Below are positions 24,286-35,825 of a stretch of DNA of 64,000 bases, piece after piece; within the stretch, counting starts at the first letter, position 1; every line of letters starts with the position of its first letter. A program made the position numbers and the translations under genes. The notes beneath the pieces were generated by a model. It did no database searches, had not been told where the DNA came from, and saw nothing but the letters and a program-made list of their open reading frames with translations. The stretch is from Stercorarius parasiticus (Eukaryota; Chordata; Aves; Charadriiformes; Stercorariidae), in assembly GCA_013396915.1 (NCBI GenBank), contig VWZL01000166.1, forward strand, positions 62,001 to 126,000. Reading direction: 5' to 3'.

Positions 24286-25349
24286 TTCTATCCTTCCCGT
24301 GCCTGGCAGGGTACCAGTGGCTGCTCCAAAGCACTGGGACCTCTGGAAACATCTCTGCATCCCATTTCTTATGGCTTCTGCCTCTGGCTCCTCAGGGGAT
24401 GAGGATGGCTAGCTCTGCAGTGCTCCTCAAGAACACATTCCCTTGGTCTTGCAACAGCTATCCAGCTGAAAAGGATTTCTGTCTCTCAGATGAGCTTACA
24501 CATGGCCCCACCAGGAGCTGGCCTTGCAGTGCAGAACCTCCAGCAGCCTCTTCCAGCCTCCAGTCTTCCTTCCTCAGCCCCCTCCAAATAATTCCACTGG
24601 CTCCTCAAGGACTTATTCTTGGATACCCCCAGGCCATCTATGGCAGCAGGACACAGGAGGATGCTCCCTTTTATCCTGCCCTGGGGCATCGTGACTGCTG
24701 CGTTGCCAGGTGGTGGCACTGTGACATGGGGGCAATGGGGCAGCAGCTTTACCCACCACCTCTCCACCCAGCATCCTTTGGAGGAAGGCATTTGGGGTGC
24801 TGGCCACAAGGCAGTCCCTGTGCCCAGGAGGCCCAGGGGCTGTCCTTGCCCTTGGTGGCCATGCACTCAGGACAGCTGCTGGGCATCCCTGTAAATTTAT
24901 CTGGATGTTCAGACTACGTAAATAGTCATTTACACCATATACATTCATATAGAATAAATAAATAAATAGTCATTTACACCATATACATTCATTTGGTTGT
25001 GGGGATGCCAGAGGCGAAAGCAAGGCTTTTCGTTCTCTCTGCATGAACTTTGCGGAGTTGTAGAGAGCACACGGGATTTCCTCACGATTCCTTACCAATG
25101 CACCAATGGACATTTGCTACTACCTTGCTTATGATGAGGGCTTCTTCTTGGAAAGAAGTACTGAATTGTTTTGTGTTCCTGACCATCTTTATCCCTGCAT
25201 TTCAAGACCTCTTTTTTTCCTTTGGCTTTCACCCTTGATATCTTTGTTGAAAGTGATGGCAGCCCTCTCAACCTTTGTCTTCCTCCTGCTAGTTGCCTTC
25301 TTCTATAGGGAAGACAATGCTTTAACTTTTAGTCAGTCCTGAATTGGTC
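24286..25349. other. GC-richer segment of unknown nature
   Basis: Its composition differs plainly from the surrounding AT-rich DNA as far as about 24890. Several overlapping frames are open on both strands, including a 247-codon plus-strand frame at 24222-24965 that starts inside the CR1 tail. None shows a domain, and simultaneous openness of many frames points to composition and not coding. A 44-bp tandem duplication lies at 24919-24992. The rest, to 25349, is ordinary sequence. It may be an old repeat or part of a non-coding transcript. Confidence 0.5.
24919..24992. repeat. Tandem duplication, 44-bp period
   Basis: The 30 bp beginning taaatagtcatttacaccat (24919-24948) recur without change at 24963-24992. 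The two copies are separated by 14 bp (atagaataaataaa). Complete identity suggests a recent local duplication. Confidence 0.85.
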
Positions 25350-25414
25350 AGGCAGTTGGACTAGATGATGGTTGTAGGTCCCTTCCAGCTGAACCATTCT
25401 AGTCTAGTCCAGTC
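25350..25414 (+). mobile_element. CR1 LINE 3' tail (second group)
   Basis: 'gcagttggactagatgatgg', then 'ttgtaggtcccttccagctg', then 'aaccattctagtct' matches the 3' end of a CR1 group different from that at 24233. No reverse transcriptase sequence precedes it, so it is an extremely 5'-truncated insertion or the remains of an older one. Confidence 0.75.
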
Positions 25415-28400
25415 TCACATACTGATACACTGCAGGTCTACATGTTTCCTGTTTGCTGTAATAGTCATAAGTATTTGACCAGTGAAAAATCAGAGTTGTC
25501 ATAAAATGCATTTCTCTGCTTTCATGCTAAACAGTCTGCACTGGAAAAAACCAAACAAACCCCACCAACAAATGTTAAGGCTGAGTTGATAGACCTTAAA
25601 AAGGGAGTAACAACATTTCTGACACATTGCCACTCCCAGAATATGAGAGTTGAACATTGCCAACATGTTTAAGATATAGGCAGGTTTATACACCCTGATG
25701 GTATTTTATTTATAGCCTCTGAGTCTTAAAAGCAACTATATACATGGTAAATGGCTGCATGGCAAAGCCCTCAAAGTCATGCTGCTCTCCAAGCAAAAAT
25801 AAAATCATTACCTCCTTATTGGAAATATACCACTGAAATGGGGCACAAAATTGCCCCATTTCATCTACCTAGTAATTTGAAAATTAATTATTTCAAGTGT
25901 ACCTCCATGACAAAACGGGGATTAACTGTTGCTTAAACTCCAAATGTTTGTGACAAATCACGCATAAGACACAGCACTGTGAGTATCACAAAAGAGCTGT
26001 AATTTTTGCTTGACTCACTCTCATTTGAGCTAGAAGTATCTTCAGGACTTGCATTTCACCTGTGATTCACTGTAAAACTAAGCTAGCAATTTTGGACTAG
26101 TTCTAAACTGTTGTAACAGGTTATAGTCAAATTACTTCCACGATAGCAATGAATTGCTTCTCAGCATTGACTGACCTACTTTTAGGGATAATAAACACAG
26201 ACAGAAATATTATTCACTTACAAGAACCAGCAAAATTATATAAGTAGTTAGAAAGAAGACTTGAGGGGGAATCTTTAAAATTTTTTATTTAAACTGGAAA
26301 ATAATTCCCTAGGTTTCCAAATTAGAATTAAAAATTATGGTTGAGGAGCAAGTTTTTCCAGATGTTCAGGAATTCAAAATAGGTATATTTTGTCTGCTTA
26401 AAATAAGTCTACAGTAAGTAAAACTATAACTCAAATTTTAGATGAGAAAAACCCATTTCAGATTTATTGTTCCTCATTCTAAATTAAATAACCTTTTTCT
26501 TTCAGATATTTTGCCTTCTTGAAAAATTGGTTCCACTCAAAACTAACTTTAGCGAATCTCATTTTAAAATGCAGGTTGACCTCTAGATGGACCTATCCAT
26601 AGCAGATGCAGCACGAGTGTGAAAGTAGGGATGGTCACTACAATAAGTTCCCATGCAACACAGAGTATGCACCATAACAAATTCTGTTAATAAGTGGTTC
26701 AGGTCCTGGTGCTCAGTGATTCTACATCTGTTCCAGCTGAAAATGTCAAATAAATGAACTAAATCACTGAAGTGTGATGAAACAGAGCAAGACACTGATG
26801 AGAGTCCTACATAAGTCCTGCAACCTAATGTTCTGTTTCTAGAAAAGGTCTGGTCTGAGCAAAATAAAGGTAAAGTTTTCCCAAGCTCAACCTATGAGTA
26901 GGAATATGGTTTAGAGGTGCGTGAATACTGCAGACTTTGCATCAAACTCATCTTTCTCCATGTCTTTTTATATGCCAAAAAAACCTTAACCACCCAAGAA
27001 AGCCTCTAGAGTTTTTACATCGCTGTTCTGACTTCCAGGTGGAGCTAGACAATGTCCTTCACCTGACTTCAGGAGTGACTAAAATATCAAATCAATCTCT
27101 TAATATTACAAATAACAGCATGCCTACACACAATTAGGATATAGCCCTAAATAAACTATTTTGCCTGTCCCTTCAAAAGATATCTTCAAAAACAATATAA
27201 GAAGCAAATGTCCATTAGGAAATTTCTTTGAAGAGCAATGTGCAGATAAATATACTTCTACGTCTGAGCTAAAAAGCTGGGAGAAAAAAAAACCAAACAA
27301 GAAAAAGAAAACTCTTCTCATCTGCATGTTCTCTTCCTTCACTCTCTTTTTCCCCCCAGCTCTCTAACTTTGCTGTATAAAAGTACACACTGTAAGCTAC
27401 TGGCAGGTCAGGCCTATCATACGTGGACATTAGTAGACCTAGGACGTCATACAAACTTTTTCTGGCAAGTCCGTCTCTCCAGCCACAGAGATCTCCAGCC
27501 TCTTTTTCAGTTGGAACTAAAGCAAGCATAATAGGAGACCTGTCCGTAAGACCAGAAATCTACTACAAATATGTATACTTTGAGCTCTTTCAACTTGTTT
27601 TCCATCTGGTTTGGAGCCAAAACGGTACACATTTCCAAAACTTGCTCCTTAAGAAATACTAATTTGCATTTTTTTTTTTTCTTGACATAAAAGCAAGGAT
27701 TCTGCCATGGTTACGCATACCCAGCAATAGAGAGTTCAGAAAAACAGCAGCTACTGGATTCATACTGAAACCAGAGTTCTAATACAGAGTTACTTTCCTT
27801 TGGGGGAAAGCAGTGGGATTTCATGGGAAGCTGTTCAAAGGTCTGGGGAGACAGGCCTTGCCGTGGTGTGCACAGACAGAAATTATCACATTATTAACGT
27901 ATGTTTGTTTCTGACAAAATCGATCTCCCCTGTGTTAACCAATGTGTTAACATGGACTCTCATTCTCTGAACCCCTCACCATCAAAATAGACAAAGTGTG
28001 TGAGAGCACACAGCTGAACTGACTACATGAAATTCCTCATCCTTTGAGTACACAGATCCAGCGTTAGGAAGTAATATTTTTCCACTTCAGCAGAGCCCAA
28101 AAAGCTGCAATCAGCGTGAGGACAATCGACTCCTGTTTCGAGCCCAGGCAGTGCACCCCTTGAGCCCTGATGGGTTAAGTGTTTTAGAGAGACCAAAGAT
28201 GACACAGACCCTGCTGGGAGGAGCTCACAATCAAGATCCTTGTCCTTTTAAACTAAAAGCTTTCACACAGTAATTGTGCTGAGAAACGTAGAATAATTGA
28301 TCTTAAATGAAATAAGAAAGGAAGACACTCAGATGAGAAATAATCTCTAATGGCCTGGATACGATCAGTACATATCAAAGTATTCTAACACATTGTTCTT

Positions 28401-30352
28401 GGGAAGTCTTGCTTCCTCCAGACACATTAGAAACCCGGCTCTGCTGCTGTGAAGTGTGCCCATGCTGATTGCAAGGGCAGCCTCTGACTGACAGGCAGAG
28501 CCTTCCTCCAGTCGCATCTCTCACGCTTGCAAAACTCTACATTAGCACACGCTGGCAGACTGCGTGTAGACAGACCCCAGACAGGCCCTGAACTGGTATC
28601 TGATGAAACCCAAGGGAGACATTTACCTTTGTATTATCTATGATTTCTTTAAAATCTTTCACTGAAATTATTTCTTTTCCCAGACTACCCTAACTTCCGA
28701 CACTGAATTAATATTTCAGTAATGTTAAAGTTTACCTGAAAACCACTCCCTTATATTATTCAGTACTTCGCTTTGGAAATCCAAAACTTCACAAAATGAG
28801 GAGGCAGTGACCTCAAGAAGACATAACTTGCTGGAAGTCACTCCTGTTCCTGACTGATCCTTACAAATAACACGTAGTCAGAAGTCTGTGACTGAGTAGC
28901 CGAACAAAAAAATGCTAGTATATCTGATTATTACCAACCACAGCTATGGGGAAGAATGTAGCTTCCTCCTCTATATATTACTGCAGAAAAAAAATATCAG
29001 TTCTGAATTAGTATTTGCCATCCCCAAAATTCCTGCAGATTGACATACGACACAACCGGAAAGAGAAAGCAGTTGGGAATTTATGATCACAAATTCTCAC
29101 TTTACAGAAGGAAATCTCCTCAGTGCTCAGTCTGTGTGTGGCACAGGTACACACTTTGGAGGACTGGGTATTCCGTGCACCTTCTCAGAGCTCAGAATCA
29201 TTCACAAAGAGAACAGTTATAAAAGAATGCACTTGCTTGAAGACCACAGCTGAGCAGGCTTAGGGAGCCAAGACGATAACTGAATTTGAACAGAATCCTA
29301 CACCTGCTTAAACACTGAGAATTTACATTGATTCTTATGTCCTAGTCATGAGAAGACTTGAAGTTACAGCATAGACTAAGGTGAACAGTATTCAGAAGTT
29401 GTTTGCTTTCTTCTTCTATCTTCCCCCCATAATAGTAAACCAGAAGTGGTATCTATATTAAAATGATGACAGAAAAAAAAGCTTTAAAAGCTTACATGCC
29501 TGGGGCATTTTTTTCTTTACTTTTGAGAAACAGTTAAACTAGAGATGTTCTCTCGACTTTTTAAAATAAATTTCTATTTTCTTGAGCACAACAATGGCTT
29601 CCTATGTTTAGGAAACACTTCTGCTGCCACAGATATTTAGAAAACCATGCCCTTGCTTTAACATTGAACAAACAAAACACCACAAACCCACATCACATAA
29701 TAAAAAGTTAACACTGAACAGGAAGATTTCTTTAATTTTTCCCAAAGAATTCTAAGTAAGGAAAGTTGAAAAGCCATTTAAATTACTTCCATCTAGGTAG
29801 TCTTAACGTATTTCAAATGTACCAGATTTGTATGTTTTATCATTATTCCCCCTACAGCTCGCAGAAATTGAGGTTGTTCAATTTCTATTAATGATCCCCA
29901 GGTAGCAGCAGAGTGTTTCTAGCTAGTTTCAAATCCCAGATCTGAGCGAGAGACTGGTCAGGTGCTGTCACTCAAAAGAATAACCTTGTTGAGGCACCTT
30001 TTTGTGCCTGGCTCAGGAGATCTAAAACGTTGACTCTGGTCAGCACCTCAGTGTGCAAAGTCTGATTGCTCTACAACTTAGAACCAAGAAAATCAGCGGT
30101 AATTGCACCCCAGGGGAATAGATGTTCAAGTGAAAAATTGGTGTTGCACAGAACTAGAAAAATAAAAGAATGAATATTATCTCTGCCTCTTTAAAAATAA
30201 AATCAACCTATTTAAGATAAACTTTATACCATGTAGCACTGAAAGGTCAATGACAATTACTTATACAATATTTCTTAATTATTTCTAAAAACCAAGCCTT
30301 CAGGTTATCAGGCTTGCTAAGGTCCACGAATGTCATCTCCGTTGTTGCAATT

Positions 30353-30397
30353 TAATTTGTTACTATTTCAATCCAATTAATTTGTTACTATTTCAAT
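30353..30397. repeat. Short tandem duplication, 25-bp period
   Basis: taatttgttactatttcaat occurs at 30353-30372 and again at 30378-30397 without difference, separated by 5 bp. It is probably replication slippage. Confidence 0.8.
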
Positions 30398-31793
30398 GTC
30401 AAGAGACAATACTCTGTCTCTTGTGCTCTTGTTCTAGCCCTTTCCCAACATTACTAAATTACAAGACTGATAAACTTTTACTGACCAGATGAAAATAAAA
30501 TACTTTCTGAAAGTGACAACTGCAAGATATTTCGATGTATCAAAATATGTACTGCAAATCCAGAAATACTTTTATTTCTGACATCCAAGAACAACAATGA
30601 AGGACCCACCCACTGAGAAGACTCAATGAAAGAGCATTTGGGATTCAGTCATTTTGACTCCGCATTAATCCAGCTGTAACTCTGACAACACAAAAGCTGC
30701 GGAAATCGCTAGTAATCCAAAATTGCCGAAAGCAGGAGGGAAAAAACCCATTGATTTCTTAGTTTAAGTAATTTGAACATGATCAAAACGAAGATTTTAA
30801 GGCACTATCACCAAAACTGCCATTCTTGTCTACAATATTTTTTTAGTGGTATAATTTTAGGGAAAAAATAAAGGCAAAAGCTAGAACTGTCTTCGCCTCC
30901 CTGCCCCCAATCCAACCAACTTAAAAAAAACAAAAACTAAGTAAAAACAAATCCAGTTTTAACTCAATGTTTAGAAACAGCACTCTGGGAATCATTGCAA
31001 TACTATGAAATCACATGTACAGTATTCACACCATGAAGATTTTAGCAACCAGGAAACTTGTGGTTTTTTAAACATAGTAGATCAGAAGACTCAAAATGCT
31101 GTTTAGCCTGTATGTATCTGCTAAAGTAATTAGTTGTGCCTTTACAGATAAGCTGAACAATTTGAATAAAAATAAAAGAGTATGTCCTTTTAAAATCATG
31201 AAGTGTGTTGGTAGGCAGAAAGCTAAGGACTTTAACTATCTGATCAACCTCTGAATGATTCCCATAATTCTAGAAATCCATAAACACAGACCCAGTAGCA
31301 TTTTTTTTTTTAAATAAAATTGCTTAGTAAATAGAAGAAATAGGCAGAATAGCTTTAAAAATAATACTTTAAATTAAAATATTAATAAAAAAATCAAATA
31401 CTGCAAAGAGAGGGTTAAAGAAGTCATTTGGTTTTGTACATAATTATTTCTGATTTTTCAGGAAACTAAAACTTGAGCAATTCTGTATCTATCCCTTCTT
31501 CCCCTTCTGACATCTGCAGAAATGCATTCTGGATTTTATTCTGTCATCTGTGAGATTGGAAATGAAATGCTGCATTTGATCACAAGCATCAAGCAGTAAG
31601 CCAAGCAGAAGATACATAAGTGTACATGGTCTATTGCCCACTGTGATTGAGCTGGGGAAATCTGAGAGCAGGACCCTGGTTTTATAGGCAATACAAAAAC
31701 ATACACACATGCACAGAACAGGCAGAGGCATCAAACAAAGGCAGTTTTGATTCAGGCAGTTTTTCATAGTTTGTTTTCTTTTGGTTTGCTTTT

Positions 31794-31848
31794 TTAAAAA
31801 AACATTTTAAACAGTAAAAAAAAAAAATCAACAGCAAAAAAAAAATTA
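31794..31848. repeat. A-rich low-complexity run
   Basis: Several A homopolymers (7, 12 and 9 bases) separated by short words. There is no retroposed body next to it that I can recognise. Confidence 0.7.
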
Positions 31849-34800
31849 AGAAAATGAAAGCCCATTTCCTTATGGTGGGCCTCCTTCAAATCTTCTTGAA
31901 AGAAACGTAAAGACTCCATTGTGTTCTGCTTTCATAGTAGAAATAAATACTTAGGATTACAGGAAATAGATAATTACACACATGAAATACATTTTTATTG
32001 TTTATTTATTTTTACCAAAGCGTAGCTACAGATCATGAAAATAATCAGGCAATTATTTTTGATAGTGGGACATCTTATAGTTGTTTAAAAAAATAACTTA
32101 AATGAGATCAGAGACAATAGTTGATCATTCTTTCAAAGGCAGAATGAATATAAATTGATCACGAACAGAACAGTCATATCTCTAAGTTCACTTGGTTCCC
32201 GTTTCATTTTCCTTCCATAGTAATGCCAGCGTTTCTCACTCATCCACCACTGCATGCCTCCTACTGGAAATATGGATGGTTGCCTTCACCTATCCTCTAC
32301 TGATCAACAACTGTCTCTGGTGCACGGATCAGCGAAAGAAGCTGTAAAATTACGTTGCTACACACCATTCCTATTCTTCCCTTCCTTTCTCTGAACGAAT
32401 CTCCTTGAAAAAGAAACCTCTCCACAGTTTTGGCCTTCACCATCTGCCTTTAAACACATGTATATAACATGTGTGCGCTCGGCTCAGGACTTCATGACGT
32501 GGGTGCAAACGGTTCCAGGTGTCGTGTGTAACTTGATACATGGTATGTTATTTATCTGCATTAAATTATTATTAATGCTTCAGATTTCTGAAGTCTTCGT
32601 GAGTGTATCTTTTTATGAAAAAATCCAAACAATTTTTTTATGTTATTGAGACTATTCTTAGTCTTATTAGGCTGTAAAACTGAATTTCTTTAGTAAGTGC
32701 ACGCCTAATTATAAAGAATGTAGAAGAAAATTACTTACTTGATGCATCTGGCAAGCCTTAAAAATCACACAAAATATCTTTCATCATGAAAAATAAAAAC
32801 CTTAAATTCTGATGGATCACCAGATACTGAATGATAGATTGTTTTCATGTTTGGAGCATTAAAAGCTGTAAGCTGAATCTGAGCAATTTAGGGATAGAAG
32901 ATACTAGGCCAGCAGGTGAAGAAAGAAATATTATTGACAGAGATTGTTAAAAGAAAGGTATTTTCACACAGAATCGACCTGGTGACTTGAAATGTCAGAG
33001 ACTGTGAAGCTGGTTCACTACTGTCTTTTGCCAGATTAAGTAGCATTAGATTTGAAGAAATTGAGTGCAAAATGTTGAATGAGAGCCTTATAAACCAATG
33101 TCTTGCAGGGGTATAAGATGCAGAAAGCTGGAAAAGCATTTCAGGACTAAAAGAAATAGGGGTGAGCAAGTGCAGGTGAGGTATTCAGACACAATAAACA
33201 CCATTAAAATTCTACTGTGTGTGAAGTAGATAGGCAAGATAGCCATTGTATTTCTCTATTCCATGTTGTATCTATAAAGTTGTGTGGGTGAATACAGCGA
33301 GGTCAAAGTATAGAAATAAGACTTAACGCACAACTATCAGATAACTACTTGTGACTACTGATGAGGAATGCATGTGCATATATAAGGAGGGCTTCAATTT
33401 TTTCTACCAGTAGCAACATTTTGCAGTCTATAGGAAACTACTATTTGTAAATGTGCATTGAAAACTTAGAAGTAATCTGAATCAAATTTTTCCCAAAGCT
33501 ACATGCCCTAGAAAAGCTGAGAAGGGTTAAAGACATAAGTGTTTGTGAACCGGGACAGAGTTTCTATGGACTCTGTTAGTCCTTTCAATGTCATTTATTC
33601 AGGCTAAAATAGAGAAAGATGCAATTTACTAATTATATGAACAACTTGTCTCTACAATTATAAACCCATTTCTTTCTTTTGTTTGTATCCATTAAAAACT
33701 CTGAAAATCAGAGATCACTGAAAGTCAGATCTAATATTACTCTCTCTGTAGAAGAATGTCTAGGAAATCATATGGCCATTGCAGGCGAGAGCCTCGGACA
33801 GCCTGTGTGTGAGTACGCACTGTTACCAGCAGTACGTTTTCTGATGTGCAAACCATGTAGAAGGGGCGGTTGATGAGATCAAACAGCACATGAGTTTGGT
33901 CAGATCAATTTGTAACAGCAGTAGCATGAAGACCCTCTAGTATTGCAGCTTCATCTCAAAAGTGGGAGAGCCAGAACAAAAGAGTTACAGAGGCTTGCAC
34001 GTTAGTTTGCACTTGCTGTTTGCCTCAGATGCCCAGCAGACACCCAACCTGACAGCAGAGTAATATAGCTTGTGCTGAGTTGTGATTTATTGCTTTTAAC
34101 TATAAACTTTTAAAACTGCCCTTTACAATTTGTTTTACTTTGTTATTTTAAGTATCAGCAACATAGCTAAAAAGCTCTTCCCAACTTGCACAGCTCAAAA
34201 AACCCCATGAGATCTCTGACTAAGGTTGGACTTGCTACACAACTCTCAGGCAAGTTTTTATAGATATGCCTGAGTTTTAACTCCACAATAATTCTTTCTT
34301 CATAAGTGCTATGGTCATCATCCATGTTCCCAAAAATAGCATATGCAACTCTTCGTACTCTTGGCAACGGTATACCAAATAATTGTATTTAACAGAGAAA
34401 GGAACCCGTAGAGGAATGCGTACACAGTGAGGTATATATAAAGTGACTAAATGATCGAATTGCTTATTTCAAGTGTATAAATATTTTATGTTTCCACCCA
34501 AGCAGTGTTCAGCAGAAGTTGTTTTCTCCTGAAGTCTGGACGACTTTTGCAAACTTCTGCCACATTTTAGCAGAGTTGAATGTGACAGGAGACATGGATT
34601 ACTTTTGTAAACGAAGAGTGCCAAGTTACCAGCGAGCTCTCCTGAGCACAGTGTTTGTTACAGATGATCCAATAAAAGCAAAATAAGCTGAGGGGAGCAT
34701 CTGTTCAAACTGATAAAAATGTCATGCACCGTTCACATTTTTACGTGAATATTTTAAGGCAATTGTAGGAAGCCTTTGTGTTGGTGGCCAGTTTCTTTTC

Positions 34801-35671
34801 TCCCCAGTAAGTGCAGTTCTCAAATACACTCAAAACCGACTAATCTGCCTAGCTGGAGACACGTTCAGTGGCAGTCCCTGCAGCAGCTCCAACACCTCTG
34901 TCCTAATTGCTTTTCCTTCTCATCATTCCGTAGGCAGCTCTGGCCAGACAAGGCAGTGCAAAGAGCACCTTGTGGGATTATGAGGGCACAACTCCCCCAC
35001 TGTGGGAAATCCTTCACAGAAGTAGAACTAGAGGTCCCATCGACATGCTCTGTCTAATGCTTTTGGGTCCCTTTGTAATACAACAGACTTCTAGACTGTG
35101 CTCTTAACAACTCACGGCCCACTTAAAGGAGATTTTCTTTCTTCCAGACTTCTGTGGTTGTTCAAAACAGCAAAAATGACCCATGCATAGATTACAAGAG
35201 ACTGAGCCAAAGGAAAGCATTATGTAGACTAGCACTCACCTGGGCTGTCAGAGTCATTTAGATGGAACATTTTTTCAGTACCTGTAATCTGATACTGCTT
35301 TCTTCAACTCCAGATGGTGAAGTTGTAAAAACAATGAAAACGATACCTGATCGTGGCACTCTTTTCCCTAATAAATGCAAACAGAACTATACTCAAAGTA
35401 CTTCAAACTGCGTTTTATGAAAATTATGCAACATGCGATATTCAAACTCTTCTTATTAATCGCATTAATGGGTGTGTAGGTAGGAGGGTATGTTTGAAAT
35501 AGTACACTGTATTCAACTTACATAACAAATTCCAAAAAAGAGGACTCAAAAATTATTTGAGAAAAAGTGTCTAAGGATAGTACACTTTCACAATATGTGT
35601 AGTGTCTTAAGGTACACATCCTTGAACTGCTAACCAAACACACTTTCTATTAATCATGAGTGAAAAAGGCA

Positions 35672-35825
35672 GTGTTGTCTGGAGGAATAAGTACAGGACT
35701 AGTAACCAAGAACACAAATTCTAATTTTACCTCTCTCTTACTTTTCTAGGGTCAAACCAGTTAACCCCTCTGGCTTTGCCTGTATTAATAAATTAATAAA
35801 TATCTTCCAGGGCTTTGGAACTTGA
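35672..35825 (+). mobile_element. MIR-like SINE relic
   Basis: The order of words follows an amniote MIR: 'gtctggaggaataagtacag' (head), 'gactagtaacca', 'aaattctaatttta', 'gtcaaaccagttaacccctc' (compare 'gtcacttaacctctctg') and 'tggctttgcctgta'. The similarity spans most of the element but is strongly diverged. This is expected, as MIR activity predates birds. Confidence 0.6.

Larger units (their letters stand above)
25415..35671. other. Long non-coding stretch, no gene recognised
   Basis: About 10 kb of AT-rich DNA. Open frames are short (mostly under 90 codons) and match nothing I know. Low-complexity runs include poly-T at about 27669-27680 and an A-rich run at 31794-31848. A region near 28050-28250 (for example 'gggaggagctcacaatcaag') may be an ancient repeat. 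A 25-bp duplication is listed at 30353-30397. Confidence 0.65.

Noticed and set aside
24486..24948. Minus-strand open frames of 111 and 126 codons in the GC-rich segment
   Set aside because: They overlap open frames on the opposite strand. This reflects few stop codons in GC-rich DNA and not coding.
28050..28260. Possible ancient LINE/SINE relic ('gggaggagctcacaatcaag')
   Set aside because: Only a short phrase resembles old amniote repeats. The surrounding sequence does not follow any element order I know.
34167..34367. 66-codon minus-strand frame with a protein-like composition
   Set aside because: Considered as a possible exon, but I could not connect it with any family and saw no clear acceptor/donor pair.
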